Shown here piece by piece: positions 1-11,194 of a stretch of DNA of 64,000 nucleotides. The notes under the pieces were generated by a model. That model was not told where the DNA came from. It made no database searches and saw only the letters and a program-made list of their open reading frames with translations. The first letter of the stretch is position 1. Each line of letters opens with the position of its first letter. The stretch is from Heterocephalus glaber. Taxonomy: Eukaryota > Chordata > Mammalia > Rodentia > Bathyergidae. The translations under genes and the position numbers were made by a program. The DNA is taken from contig NW_004624880.1 of NCBI RefSeq assembly GCF_000247695.1, forward strand, positions 3,609,729-3,673,728, written 5' to 3'.

Positions 1-569
1 TTTCTTAAAATAAACAAGCAAACAAAAAACCACTCAGGAGTCATCAGCTAGATGCTTTTCCTGACCAGCTCCTACCTCTCCAGGAAGATGGCCAGATTTA
101 CCTCCTAACTATGTCAGTTCCTTGAAGACACTTCTGTTACTGCCCACCTTGTACTGGGATGCAGCTAGGGACTCATGTTTCTCCCACTAGAATCTGTGTC
201 CTCAATAGCCTGATCAGTACCTGCCACATCCTGTGTGATCAACAACTATTTGTCCAACCAGACTGAAGGATGTTACTGGACACACACCAAGTATCTAGGA
301 TAGCACAGAATTTACCACACTTGTCTGATGCTAAGAGTCACACATGGATGGATTCCTGAGCATCCTCCCAGAAATTGCTCCTAACTCAATGGTCAAAGAT
401 GACCAAACTCACATTTTTCATAAACACTTCTCACATGATCCCACTGTTACACAAATTTCCTAACTACTGAGATAGAAAAATTAAGAGATAACTGATGTTC
501 TCTGTTTTTAATCTTTAGTCGACTCTCAAATGGTAAGATTTGATAGAGTTTCATTTGGGGCTTCAATTT

Positions 570-687
570 TCACTTAGGAATTTTTTTTTTTTTTTTTTTG
601 GTACTGGGGATTGAACTTGGGTCCTTGCGCTTGCAAGGCAGGCGGCAGAACCACTGAGCTAAATCCCTGGCCCATCACTTAGGAATT
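570..687 (-). mobile_element. ID-type SINE with target-site duplication
   Basis: Read on the minus strand: ggccagggatttagctcag, a tggttctgccgcctg segment, a tRNA B-box-like agttcaatcc and poly(A). The box A and B pattern is tRNA-Ala-like, as in rodent ID elements. The 13-nt duplication tcacttaggaatt flanks it at 570-582 and 675-687. Confidence 0.9.
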
Positions 688-1756
688 GTTAAAGAAAAAA
701 ATAGGACCAGAACAGGGATCAAAGAAGAGGAATGGAGACACTTGCTGCTTGGGTTAGGGCTAGAGAAAGCTCTCTGCAGAGAGGCAGGTCAGACTTTGCC
801 ACTCATTCTATGTTCACTAGAGGAAAAATCAGACATAGACAAGTATGAAGACATGCTCTTCTTGGTAGTTAAGGGCATATGATTGGCTGCGACATCTTCT
901 GCCTATAGTCAGCAGATGATTAGATGAAGAGGAGACCCCCAAAAGAAAGGGAGGCCCAACCTACAGCCATGTCCGCCATCAGAGAAGCATGCTGATGATG
1001 AGTGGATGGGCACTGTTCAGCCACACACTCCCAAAACCTTTATAGTTCTATCCATAAGAACAGAGGCAGCCTTAGTGTGCAGCCAGGGATCAAAAGGCTC
1101 TGTCTTTGTGGCATGAGGAGGAAACGTATGATCTCATCTGTCTATCCTGACCTCCAGGCTGTCTACTTCTACCCTCTGCCTCCTGAGAGTCATTCTGATT
1201 TGTAGGACATCCTTGCTGAGCTCACACTGTGGACCTCACTCAGCTCACAAAGCCATGTCTCCCTCTATCACCTACTCCAAGGGTCCTCCCTGGGCACACT
1301 GGAGAAGCAAGGGTCAACACCCATTATGTTTCACAAGTGCCAACACAAAGCCGACAGACAGTGGGTACATCATCTCATATTGGGCTCAGGCTCACCAACT
1401 GGAATTACCCTATGGGCTAAGGCTGAATTTCTTAATGGGGTGCTGGAGGTGATCCTGCCCAAACAATATGGTCTCTACACCTCATAGATGCTCACTAAGT
1501 ATTTCCAGAAGAATGAATGCATATATGGAAGGTCATGGCTTTATCCACAGGTGTCTCAATCAGTTGAAATGTTTAGATAAATCACTATTTATTTTTCTCA
1601 TTCATTTAGAAGATATTTTAATGTATCAGTTCCCGGTATTTAAAATAAATCAGTCATCTTATTTGAAAATGTGGCTACCATATAATATGATGTGGGCTTG
1701 TGCACTAAATTATAAGAATATTATAAAAGGATAGTTACACAAAAGTGCCTGGACTC

Positions 1757-1775
1757 ACTCTCTCTCTCTCTCCCT

Positions 1776-1821
<46 letters not shown>
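1757..1821. repeat. (TC)n(CA)22 microsatellite beside an exon donor
   Basis: A CT-rich run passes into 22 CA units (1778-1821). In the SORL1 transcript this is (GU)22 followed by GA-rich sequence, starting 47 nt downstream of the LDLa10 donor site. Confidence 0.97.
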
Positions 1822-1823
<2 letters not shown>

Positions 1824-1868
1824 TCTGGCTCTCTCAAGTCTGCCTAGGCTGAGGCTCTTAATACCTAC

Positions 1869-2018
1869 GGCAATTGGCCTCATCCTCACCATCTTGACAA
1901 TCCTGATGGCCGTCACAGCGCTTCCAGTTGGGGATGCACTTCTTTGGTTGGTGGCACTCAAATTCAAATCGGTCACATCTCCCAAGCTGGGTGGGAGTGG
2001 AGGGGGCAGTAACATTTG
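1869..2018 (-). CDS. SORL1: SORL1 exon: LDLR class A repeat 10
   Basis: This 150-nt symmetric phase-1 exon encodes [20 protein letters not shown], then [19 protein letters not shown] and [11 protein letters not shown]. Six cysteines are intact. The calcium motif reads DCQDGEDE instead of the usual SDE. The acceptor is ttttctag. The donor is TGCC|GTAGGTAT; an alternative GT four bases downstream would break the phase-1 pattern. A CT/CA microsatellite (GU/AG-rich in the transcript) starts about 47 nt past the donor. The 11th LDLa exon is not in the window. Confidence 0.95.
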
Positions 2019-2510
2019 CTAGAAAAGAGATTTTTAAAACTCATATACATTAGTATTGAGGAGCTTGGCAGAAACAGCAACAACTTGATGTACTTAGGAA
2101 AGTACAGTGCTTCGGGGATTGCTATGGGCACCTGTGAGCTCTGGACCAAGACAGCAGACTGAGTGCTGACACCTAATTTGCTCCTTCATAGGACCCACAA
2201 GAGATCTAGTTCAGAGACTGATTTTAAAGTCCTAAACCCACAAGGGCATGGATAATAGAAAATTAGACAAAAGGATTGAAATTTAGGAAGCTCGAAAGCA
2301 GACAGACAGTGACTAAAGAGATCAGAGAGGATTGTATCCTACCCTGTATCCTACCCCGAGCTATAAGAGGAGAAAGACAAAACCCAATCAGATCAGTACC
2401 ATGTATTCCTCAAAACAGCTCAGAAACCAGCTCCTCTTAACTGGAAGTGAAGAAGGAGAAAAGCAAGGTAAAGGAATCAACTAAAGATGTTTAAGAAGCA
2501 GCTACACTCC

Positions 2511-2597
2511 TGGGCTGTGAGTACAGCCCTGCATAGAATGCTTACCTAGCATGCACAAAGCCTGGGTTCCATCCCAGTATGACAAAAACAACAGAAA
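2511..2597 (+). mobile_element. Old ID-type SINE
   Basis: It reads tgggctgtgagtacagccct, later cttacctagcatgcacaaag, then a B-box-like ggttccatcc and an A-rich tail. It is diverged from the rodent ID consensus. The rest of the 2019-4736 intron shows only weak old-repeat similarity (MER5-like near 3710-3790) and no gene. Confidence 0.7.
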
Positions 2598-4736
2598 AGA
2601 AGTGCCTACATTCCCTAAATCCTTTCAACCTAACAGCTGCATGAGACAATTACCACATATATCATCCCAATAGAAGACTGCTAGGTTGTCATTTGAACAA
2701 AATAAAAATAGCTCCTCAGAGAGGCATAGTAAAAGCAAGAACATCTTAGTATAAACCTGGGATTAAACCTACAGACAGCAGAATGTGAAGATCTCATTTC
2801 TCATCCCAAGAATCTCATAAAGGGGATCCCTGTTGTCTAGGCAGGAGCTTGTAAGAATCCCCTCTAGGGAAACTAATCAGCCTCAGAGATAACTCTGAAA
2901 TTACTATGGTCCTAGAAAGCTAAGGCAAGGCAAATGATGCCACTTATTCTTGGACAAGAAGGGAATCACTGGAATGTCCCAAGAGACATCACCATGTGTC
3001 TTACTGGAAGATAGGCTGAAGGGGAGACATATGAGGAAGAGAAAGCAGTTATGAGACTTCTACACCAAAGAAATAAGAAGTAACAGCTGGAGACAATACC
3101 AAGTTCAAATTTGCACCATCAATCTACACAAAAAGAAGGAACAAAAGCTCAATGAAATGTGTAATTAGGGATCTGCTCACTAGATTAGTCAGAATTTGCT
3201 AGCGTATGTTAATGTCCTGGTCAGACTTTTAATAATCAAAAACAATTTTCAGAGAAGGATAAGCAAGATATTCAGTAGACAGATAGGTTTTGAAAGGATA
3301 GAGGTAACAGATTTCTTTTTTTATCATTCATTTTAGTTTGAGACGCATGTATAGGGCACCAAGTATTTGCCTATCACTGTGGTAGACACATCAAAAGATT
3401 CAAGGTTGTATACAGTATGATCCTTAAACAGGAGCTTCACATAACTGATATAGAAAAAAAAAGAGCTACACACATGAGAAAACTGGGAAGCAATATAAGG
3501 CAGGTCATAGTTAAGAATCCAAAAGGCCATGGGGTAAGTCCAATGAGATTGAAAAACACATGCACATAAGTTAAAGGAATTGGGGAAAGCTCCCTGGAGG
3601 TAGGGTTGGAAGGGGAGAATCAAGCCATAGTTGTTTGAAGTAAGAATCTCAAATTTTAGTGATCCTAAGAAGCACATGGGGATCTCCTTGACTCCACCCA
3701 CCTCAGGCAATTCCATTATAGGTAGTCAGTGGACCATACTTTGAGAAACATTTATGCTATAGCAAGGTCACTTTGCTGTAAAATCCAGGCTTCAGTTTCC
3801 CATGATGGATGGAGGGTTTCAGAGACAGGAAAAGTAGCAGAGTGAGGTAGAAGGTACAGGAGTTTCTGCTAAGGGCAGAGGCCTTGCTGCAGATAGATGT
3901 ACAGGTAAGAAGGAAGCAAGTCTGTCTGACACAGATGAGGGATTCAGCTGGGCTGATGTAAGAATTAAGGGAGGCAAGGAGGAGTCACCTCACACAGGGC
4001 CTTGGAAACAGGAATGAATCATCAAGAACTGGTCTTCTAGAAAAAAGAACAAGAGGAAATCATTGGTGACTTAAATAGGAAAGCAACAGAATGAGCACAG
4101 TCATACAGGAAGAAAATCAGACTGTGGGACATCTGCTAGGATTATGCAAAGCACGCAAACACGTATCTATTCTCTTCTTGTCAATGACTTTGAAAAGGAC
4201 TCCTGCTTAGGGAGGAGCACATCTTAATTTGTTCTGCTTGCAGAGGAGTGGACACATTAGATGGGATCTAGAGGTCCCAGGCCTCCAGCAAGGCAGTTCC
4301 AGCACAGACCTGTAGCTACTTCTGTATTCAGCCACTAGATGGCAGTGCTCACTCTTCTTTTAGAAGCACAGGCCAGACAACCAGCAAGCAGGAAAATTGG
4401 GCCCTCTCCCCTGAGAGTTTAATACGCATACAAAAACCTCCCTATCATCCCAACTGCAATTTCCCACTGAGAAGAAAGCAGAGGCTGCCCTACCACAGCA
4501 CGGGTGGGAAGCCGGTGGCTGGCCTTTTCTGGCAGGGAGTTTGGAGGGCAGTTTGGAAAACAAGATGCTGCAGTTTCGGGCTCCCATGAGCCTTCTCTCC
4601 CAGGAGCAGCACCGGAAGTCTCCCTGCCTGAAAGGCGTGAGGTTGGTGAGAAGCACGGGGTGTGGCCAGGCTGTGCTCCTGAAAAGTCCACTCCCCACAG
4701 CAGGAGACACAGGAGGGAGCCAGACCCGAGACTCAC

Positions 4737-4892
4737 CAAGCGAGGGGCAGGCTTCCTCATCTGAGCCATCTGCACAGTCTCGGTACCCGTCGCACACCCA
4801 GGTGTCCATCACGCAGGCCCCGGTGCTACAGCGGAAGTAATTGGGCAGACACGTGGAGGGCCCAGGTGTGGGGGAGGGAAGAAGGTTTGAAT
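4737..4892 (-). CDS. SORL1: SORL1 exon: LDLR class A repeat 9
   Basis: This 156-nt symmetric phase-1 exon encodes a proline-rich linker [15 protein letters not shown], then [19 protein letters not shown] and [18 protein letters not shown]. Six cysteines and DCADGSDE are intact. The linker before the first cysteine is the longest in the cluster, suggesting a hinge. The acceptor is cttcctcag and the donor is CTTG|GTGAGT. Confidence 0.96.
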
Positions 4893-5224
4893 CTGAGGAA
4901 GATACCAAGTGAGGAAATCCAAAACATTACTAGAAGCTTGATCTCAGACTAAATGTGTCCCAAACCTAGTGCAGATGTCCTAGCTATACTCTTCCCTCTT
5001 AGGGTAGTGGAGTTACCATACTATCAAGTGGATACAAGCTAATAGTCAGGTAAGTTTGCTTTTGTGAGGACTTGTGAAGTCTGATGGAAAGAACGGGCGG
5101 CCTAGAAGGCACAGGATGGCCGGAGAAGTCCTAATGTTCTAGTTAATTCATCACAATGACCCCAAGGCCTGGCACGGAGGTGAGAATGCCAAGAGGGAAG
5201 CAGAAAAGGTATGTGTGCTGCTCT

Positions 5225-5600
5225 GTGATGTATCACAGCACATGCAGGACCTAGGGACCTTGTCAAAGTGCAGATTCTCATTCAGTCGTTGTGGACAGGG
5301 CCACAGATTCATCCCCCCCCCCCCCCCCAGTTATTAGGGATTGACCCCAAGGTCTCAGCACTGAGTTAAACCCTGGTCCTTTTTAAAATTTAAAAATTTT
5401 GAGATACGGTCTCAATAAGACACTTAAGTTGCCCAGGTTGGGCTCACACTTGCAATCCTCCTGTCTCAGCCTCCCTGAGTGCTGGGATTACAGGCCTGCA
5501 CCACCACAACCAGTTGAGATTATCTACTTCTAACAAGCTCAAGGAGATGCAGATGGTACTGGTCTGCAGACCACATTCTGAGCAGCAATGCTCTAGACTG
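5225..5600. mobile_element. MER5-like hAT remnant split by a B1-ID dimer SINE
   Basis: The outer parts (5225-5312, 5514-5600) resemble a MER5-type hAT element (cttgtcaaagtgcagattct; ctgcagaccacattctgagc). The inner 5313-5513, on the minus strand, is a B1-like monomer (ggtggtgcaggcctgtaat) followed by an ID-like monomer and a homopolymer of 16 G (C on the plus strand). This is the B1-ID dimer arrangement known in several rodent families. Confidence 0.7.
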
Positions 5601-5826
5601 CTGGCCATGCCTTGCAAAATCTGCAAAGAATAACCTTGGGAACAGGAGAAACCAATTGCCTTGATTTCAAAATGAGAGGGGGGCTAAAAAAAATCTCAGG
5701 GTCACAACTCCAAAAAAATCCAAAAATGTAAGGAATATGCCAGGCACTACAGAATTAGATTCTCTGCAGACAGGTGAAACTGTTCTGGTCCCACAACTGG
5801 TCAAGTACTATCCCAGGGTCTCTTAC

Positions 5827-5961
5827 CTCCACAATCCTTCTCTTCGGACCAGTCCCCACAGTCATTCTCCCCATCACACTTCCACCTGTTGGGGATGCAG
5901 TGGCCATTTTCACACCGGAACTGGAAGTATCGGGAACAGTTTGGCACTTCTGTGGGGTTTT
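5827..5961 (-). CDS. SORL1: SORL1 exon: LDLR class A repeat 8
   Basis: This 135-nt symmetric phase-1 exon encodes [20 protein letters not shown], then [20 protein letters not shown] and EKDCG. Six cysteines are intact, and NCS is a potential sequon overlapping the first cysteine. The acceptor is tctttgcag. The donor is GGAG|GTAAGA, chosen over a cryptic GT three bases upstream because it matches the consensus and keeps DCGDSN across the junction. Confidence 0.96.
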
Positions 5962-6583
5962 CTGCAAAGATCAATCACACCATCACTCATTTCCCCTGTG
6001 CCAGTGTGAACACTTAGCTCCTCCTGTACACCTCCTGGAGTCCAGGGCTACCTGCACTTCCCCTCCAGAGTCCATATGCACCTGTGCGGACTCAATGGAC
6101 AACAAAAATACCCACAAACTCAAAAGCACTCAGTTCTCAGCCTTCCACTCTTGTTTCTCACTCCTACATTTTGGTATTGTTGGAATACTCAAGTTTTTAT
6201 GTTGATGTTTCATCAAAGGAATAACTTAAGTACTGATAATAATTCAGTGGTGATGTTTTAGTCTGTAACTTCAGGGAAGAAAAAGTACACTCTATAATAT
6301 TGGTCTTGAATCCTCACCTAGCCTATGTTCCCTATATATCCTGTGATCCTCCCAACTGGGGAAAGGACAGGAAATGAGATAAACATTTCCCTGCCACCTA
6401 TAAGCTCTTAGGTTCCCACTTCATTCAGTTCTTCATTTGGGGATTCAAGAACTGCAGTAGGTACTGCAAAGGAAGGAGAAGATAAAGTCTTCAGGGGGAT
6501 TTCTAGCTAACATTTTCTCCTTAACCACAGGTATCATTGCCACTGGAAGGCCGGGATACACAGAGGCAGATCTAAAATCTCAC

Positions 6584-6715
6584 CACAGTTGGCTTCATCA
6601 GAGTAATCGCCGCAGTCATCCATCCCATCGCATTTCCAAATCAAACTGATGCACACTCCATTCTGACACTGGAAACCGAATGCATCACACACCTTGTGGA
6701 ACTCAGGATCATGGG
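6584..6715 (-). CDS. SORL1: SORL1 exon: LDLR class A repeat 7
   Basis: This 132-nt symmetric phase-1 exon encodes [20 protein letters not shown], then [20 protein letters not shown] and EANC. Six cysteines and DCGDYSDE are intact. A short linker (SHDPEFHK) precedes the module. The acceptor is ccttatgtag and the donor is TGTG|GTGAGA. Confidence 0.96.
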
Positions 6716-6883
6716 CTACATAAGGAACAAACACCCATAAGTCCGGGTTACTTCTGTGCTGGAGAAGTCAAAGCAACAGTGCTTCTCAGAAATGAGATGG
6801 AAGAGCAAACTGAATCTTAATAGAAAACACCTTGTGTTAATTAATCCATTCTGCAAAACTTTATGAGTACGGTTACAGACTGA

Positions 6884-7215
6884 GTTTATCCTCCCAAAAC
6901 TTATAGGGTGAAGTCCTAATCCCCAGGCCTTCAAACACGTGACTATTTTGGATATAATGTTTAAAGAGGTAATTAAAGTTAAAATGAGGGCATGAGGGTG
7001 GGCCCTAATTCAATATGATTGGTATTCATATAAATGTAGGCACAGGCATGTAGAGAGGAATGACCATGCAAAGATACAGGGAAAAGATGACCATCTACCA
7101 GGTCAAGAAAGAGGTCTCAGAGGAAACCAATTCTGTCAACACCTTGATCTTGGACTTCCAGTCACTAGAACTGTGAGCAAAGACATTTCTGTTGTGTGAG
7201 TCATTCAATTCGGAG
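6884..7215 (+). mobile_element. Old LTR-like repeat (MaLR-type by eye)
   Basis: It contains gaagtcctaatccccag, gggtgggccctaat and the end motif ccttgatcttggacttccag followed by gaactgtgag, shared with similar copies at 8172-8605 and 21785-22120. These are recurring features of an old mammalian LTR family. Assignment is tentative. Confidence 0.5.
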
Positions 7216-7647
7216 CACTTTGTGGCCCAAGCAAACAAATATAAGCAGAGCACTGTTTGAGGAAGGGGCTATGTCAATGAATAAAACAAAGGCCCTGCTC
7301 TAGTGACACTCATGCTAACAGAAGAGGTGGACAGGAAAATAAGTACGTAGTGTATAAAGTGGGGAAAGTGCTGTGAAGACCTCAGGGACAGGGAGGGGGG
7401 CACGGAGACTGGCTACTGGGTACAGAATGGTAAGGAAGCCCTCTCGACAAGGTGACCCGTGAGCCAAGATCACAGTCATTCTCCACTGAGTGGGGCCTAA
7501 TCCCCTTATACATGTACTAACAGCTAAAAAGCAGCATTTCTTTGGCAAACTTAGACACTCTGTTGAGACCTGTTAACGAAGCAAAAGTGCATCCCAAGCT
7601 AGCACAACCTCATGTCTATGAATGACCTTGCCACCAGCCCCACTCAC

Positions 7648-7779
7648 AGCATCCGGCAAAGGCAGGATCCTCATCTGATCCATCCCGGCACTGGATGATC
7701 CCATCACACACCATGGAGTGGAACAGGCACTGCTGGCGGTTCTTGCACACGAAGTCCATGAAGCGTGTACAGAGGGGCT
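7648..7779 (-). CDS. SORL1: SORL1 exon: LDLR class A repeat 6
   Basis: This 132-nt symmetric phase-1 exon encodes [20 protein letters not shown], then [20 protein letters not shown] and FAGC. Six cysteines are present. The last loop is longer than usual (DEDPAFAGC). The acceptor is tcccccttgcag and the donor is GCT|GTGAGTG. Confidence 0.96.
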
Positions 7780-8138
7780 CTGCAAGGGGGAAAGGGGCAG
7801 AAATGGCAATGAGCGCTGGGGGCCAGCTGGGCAAATGACACTGAGAGAGATGTACACTGGGGAAACAAGAGTCACAGCCACTGCTGATCAAGAACTTGCT
7901 TTATGCCAAGACCGGAGCTAAAGCACTTACCATGAAAGAGCATCATTAAACCATCAAGACAACATTGTAAGACATTTAATCATCTCTGTTTTTAAAGTGA
8001 AAAAATAGCAGTAAGCAGCATCAAGTACTGTGCCAAGAGTAAACAATTACTGAAGGAGAAGCCAAAGTGAAATCCAGAGCTAATTGGCATCAAAGCCAGT
8101 TATCTAACTCACTATTAATATGATCCTGACTCTCTAAT

Positions 8139-8720
8139 CCAGGGGTTGGCAAACTTTATGTATGGGACTGGTGTTATGAACTGAATTATGCCTACGCTTC
8201 CTCCCCAGAATTCTTATGTTGAAGCCCTAATCCCCCAGTGTGAATGTATATGGAGAGGGATACTTTAAAAAATGTTACTAAGGTTAAATGAAGTCATAAG
8301 AGTTGGGCCCTAATCCAATAGGATTGATGTTATGAAAAGAGATACCAGGAAGAAAAGGCCATGGGGGCACACAGCAGAAATGTGGCCTTCAGAGGTAAAT
8401 TATAACCGCTTCTTTCCTGGGCCCTCAACCTGAGAGCCTTCATATTTGAACTGTGACTTCAGCTTGTCATGAATCTCCAGCCTGCCAGTTCACCCTACAA
8501 ATTTTCTATTTGCCTGTCCCCATAATCATGTGAAAGAACTTATTACAAATTTGTCTCCCCCCCATATCTTATTGGTTTTACTTCTGTGAAGAACCCCAGT
8601 AACATATCCAGAGAGCAAAGATGTTAGGCTCTGCAAACATACAGCCTGCTATAGCTGCTCAATTTCACCACTATAGCATAAGAGCAGCCCATGTAATACA
8701 CAAGCAAAGAGTAGTTATTG
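8139..8720 (+). mobile_element. hAT-like remnant with an inserted LTR-like repeat
   Basis: The left fragment aggggttggcaaactttatg (from 8141) and the right fragment ggctctgcaaacatacagcc (from about 8629) are the two parts of one nonautonomous hAT-type element. Between them (about 8172-8605) lies an LTR-like repeat starting tgttatgaactgaat and sharing gaagccctaatcccc with the copy at 6.9 kb. This gives a relative age: hAT first, LTR later. Confidence 0.55.
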
Positions 8721-9114
8721 TGCTCAAATACAACTTCATTTAAAAGAACAGATTATCAGCTGAATCTTGTTCACAGGCCAGTTCACCACCCCCTACACAA
8801 CACATTAGATGAATTTCACTGTGGACTGCACATTAGAAATACCTGGAACACTGTTTTTTCAAAAAAGACAAAAAAAAAGAAACAAAAAACCAAGGCCCAA
8901 GCCACACTCTAATCATCTCAGAACATTTGGGGTTGATGCCCAGGCACTCATCCCTTTCAAAGCTCTGCAGGTGGTTCCATTGTATACTCAAGGGTGAGCA
9001 CCACTAACCCAAGATGATCTAAAAAACATTGGGGATAGAAAGGGTCACCTGACATAAATGCCTCCTAAATGACAATCAGTAACATTGATGAAACCCATCA
9101 AGGAGAAGCAAGTG

Positions 9115-10475
9115 TCTAACTGAAAATAAATGGTTGACACCCTCATTGGAGGAAAGATAGCCTATTTAATAAATGGTGCTGGAAAAACTGGATTTCAACC
9201 TGGCAGAGATTAAAACTAGACCCATATCTATCACCATGCACTTACCTAAGATCAAAGTGGATTAAAAATATAAATATTAAGGAAGAAACACTAAACTTGC
9301 TGGAAGATAAGTTAGGTAGAACTCTTGAAGATATTGGCAAAGACTTTATGAACAAAACCTCAGTAGCATGAGAACTAGCACAAAGAATCAACAACTGGGA
9401 TCTCATCTTATTAAAAAGCTTCAGCACTGCAAGAGAAACTACCAACAGAGCTAAGAGACAACCTACAATGTGGGAAAAAAGTTTTAGCAGCTATACCTCA
9501 GACAAAGGTCCACTATCTAGAATATATAAAGAATTGAAAAAAATCAGACCTCCCAAATTCAAAGACCCAATTCAAAAATGGGCATCTGAAATGAACAGAC
9601 ATTTCTCAGACAAAGAAGTAAAAGCAGCAAATAAATATATGAAAAAATGTTCAACATCACTGGTCATTCGAGAGATGCAGATGAAAACAACACTGAGATT
9701 CCACCTCACCCCACAAAGAATGGCTGCTATCAAGAAATCAACCAATAACAAATGCTGGTGGGGGTGTGAGAAGAAAGGAACCCTTCTCCATTGTTGGTGG
9801 GAGTGCAGACCGGTGCAACCACTGTGGAAATCAGTATGGAGAGACCTCAAAGAACTAGGACTAGAGGTCCCATTCGACCCACTATTCCCCTGCTGAGTAT
9901 CTTCCCAAAAGAATTAAAAGAATCACACCACAGCGATATGTGCACCTGTGTTTATAGCAGCACAGTTCGTAACAGCTAAAGCTTAGAAACAGCCCAAGTG
10001 CCCATCAACTCGAAACTGGATAAAGAAGATGCGGTTTTTTTATAAAATGGAGTACTGCTCAGCCATAAAGAACAAGAAACTAGAGACATTTATAGCTAAA
10101 TAGATGCATATTGAGGCGATACTCTTAGGTGAAATAAATAGGACACACATGTGTAAATACCGAATAGTTTCTCTAGTGTGAGAAACTGAAAGTGTAAATA
10201 AGGATTAAAATGAATAATTGATAATTTGAAATAGGAAAAGGTCCAAAGGTATAGGGATGGTGGGAGGGGAAGGGGAAATGAAAAATTATGAGAGAAGAAA
10301 AAAAATGGAAACGAAATCTATGTAAATAGGGAAGGGTGGAGGGGGTGAAGGGCGCACAGGCAATGGGGAAAAACGTAAGAACTAAGATACATCATGTATA
10401 GGTACAAGCACCCAATGATAAATGTAAACATATTGTATACCTAAAATGTACCAATAAAAAAATTAAAGAAAAAAA
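9115..10475 (+). mobile_element. LINE-1 3' end (ORF2 C-terminus plus 3' UTR)
   Basis: The segment contains frames reading [20 protein letters not shown] and [20 protein letters not shown] with VQPLWKSVW, the diagnostic C-terminal part of L1 ORF2p. A 3' UTR and an A-rich tail at about 10460-10475 follow. The frame is broken after the PFDP motif and the reverse transcriptase and endonuclease parts are missing, so it is a 5'-truncated dead copy. It lies antisense to SORL1 in the intron between LDLa5 and LDLa6. Confidence 0.92.
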
Positions 10476-10912
10476 AGGAAAATAAATGGTTGATTTGTAG
10501 TAACCCTTCAATGTTTAGTGTTCCATTTTTGGAACACCTGTAACACTGGAACACAATAAAATTTTTTCTCTTCAAATTTTTATTCCTTGACTTTTTCTAT
10601 GTAACATATGAATGTCATACAAAAATTCAATAAATTGCCACATTCAGTATGAATGGGGTATACATGACAGCCAAACAATAATATTCACCCAAGTATAAAC
10701 TAATTCTGCAGTCACTGACCCTGACCCTCTTCCTGGTCTTCTCTGCCCAAACCTAGTCTCCCTGCCTGATCAACTCCTAAATCCTGGCCAAGCACTCCAT
10801 GGTCTAGGGTTAAAAGCTAACCGAACAGAGGTACTGAAGAAGCAAATGGATTTGATCCAACTGATGCTCTTCATTCACAACGACCAGGCCTTGGTGTGTG
10901 GAGCAGACTTAC

Positions 10913-11020
10913 CACAGTGCTGTTCATCAGAGCCATCAGAGCAATCCCGTAGACCATCGCAGTGTTTGCTAGATGGGATACATGTGCCATTGGGGCAACG
11001 GAATCCATTGCATTTCTTCT
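10913..11020 (-). CDS. SORL1: SORL1 exon: LDLR class A repeat 5
   Basis: This 108-nt exon is the shortest LDLa exon here (symmetric phase 1). It encodes [20 protein letters not shown], then [16 protein letters not shown]. The spacing between the first two cysteines is short, but all six are present. NGT is a potential sequon. The acceptor is ttacatttcag and the donor is TGTG|GTAAGTC. Confidence 0.97.
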
Positions 11021-11150
11021 CTGAAATGTAATCCAACAATAACAAAGAATGACAAAGAAGAAATAGGTAGGCACTCACATCCCTTGTCAGCAGGATATAA
11101 ATCTGTATCAATCCTAAGACAATTTGGCAATAACTAGCAAAAAATTATAA

Positions 11151-11183
<33 letters not shown>

Positions 11184-11194
11184 TATACTTGGAC

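Noticed and set aside
1865..1872. Alternative LDLa10 donor (GTAG|GTAT)
   Set aside because: It fits the consensus but would end the exon in phase 2, against the phase-1 rule of all neighbouring LDLa exons.
4504..4840. Plus-strand frames of 86-99 codons over the LDLa9 region
   Set aside because: They are antisense shadows of the SORL1 exon and its flanks.
9468..9896. 142-codon plus-strand open frame with many Trp and Cys
   Set aside because: It is the C-terminal part of L1 ORF2 in a truncated copy, not a host gene.
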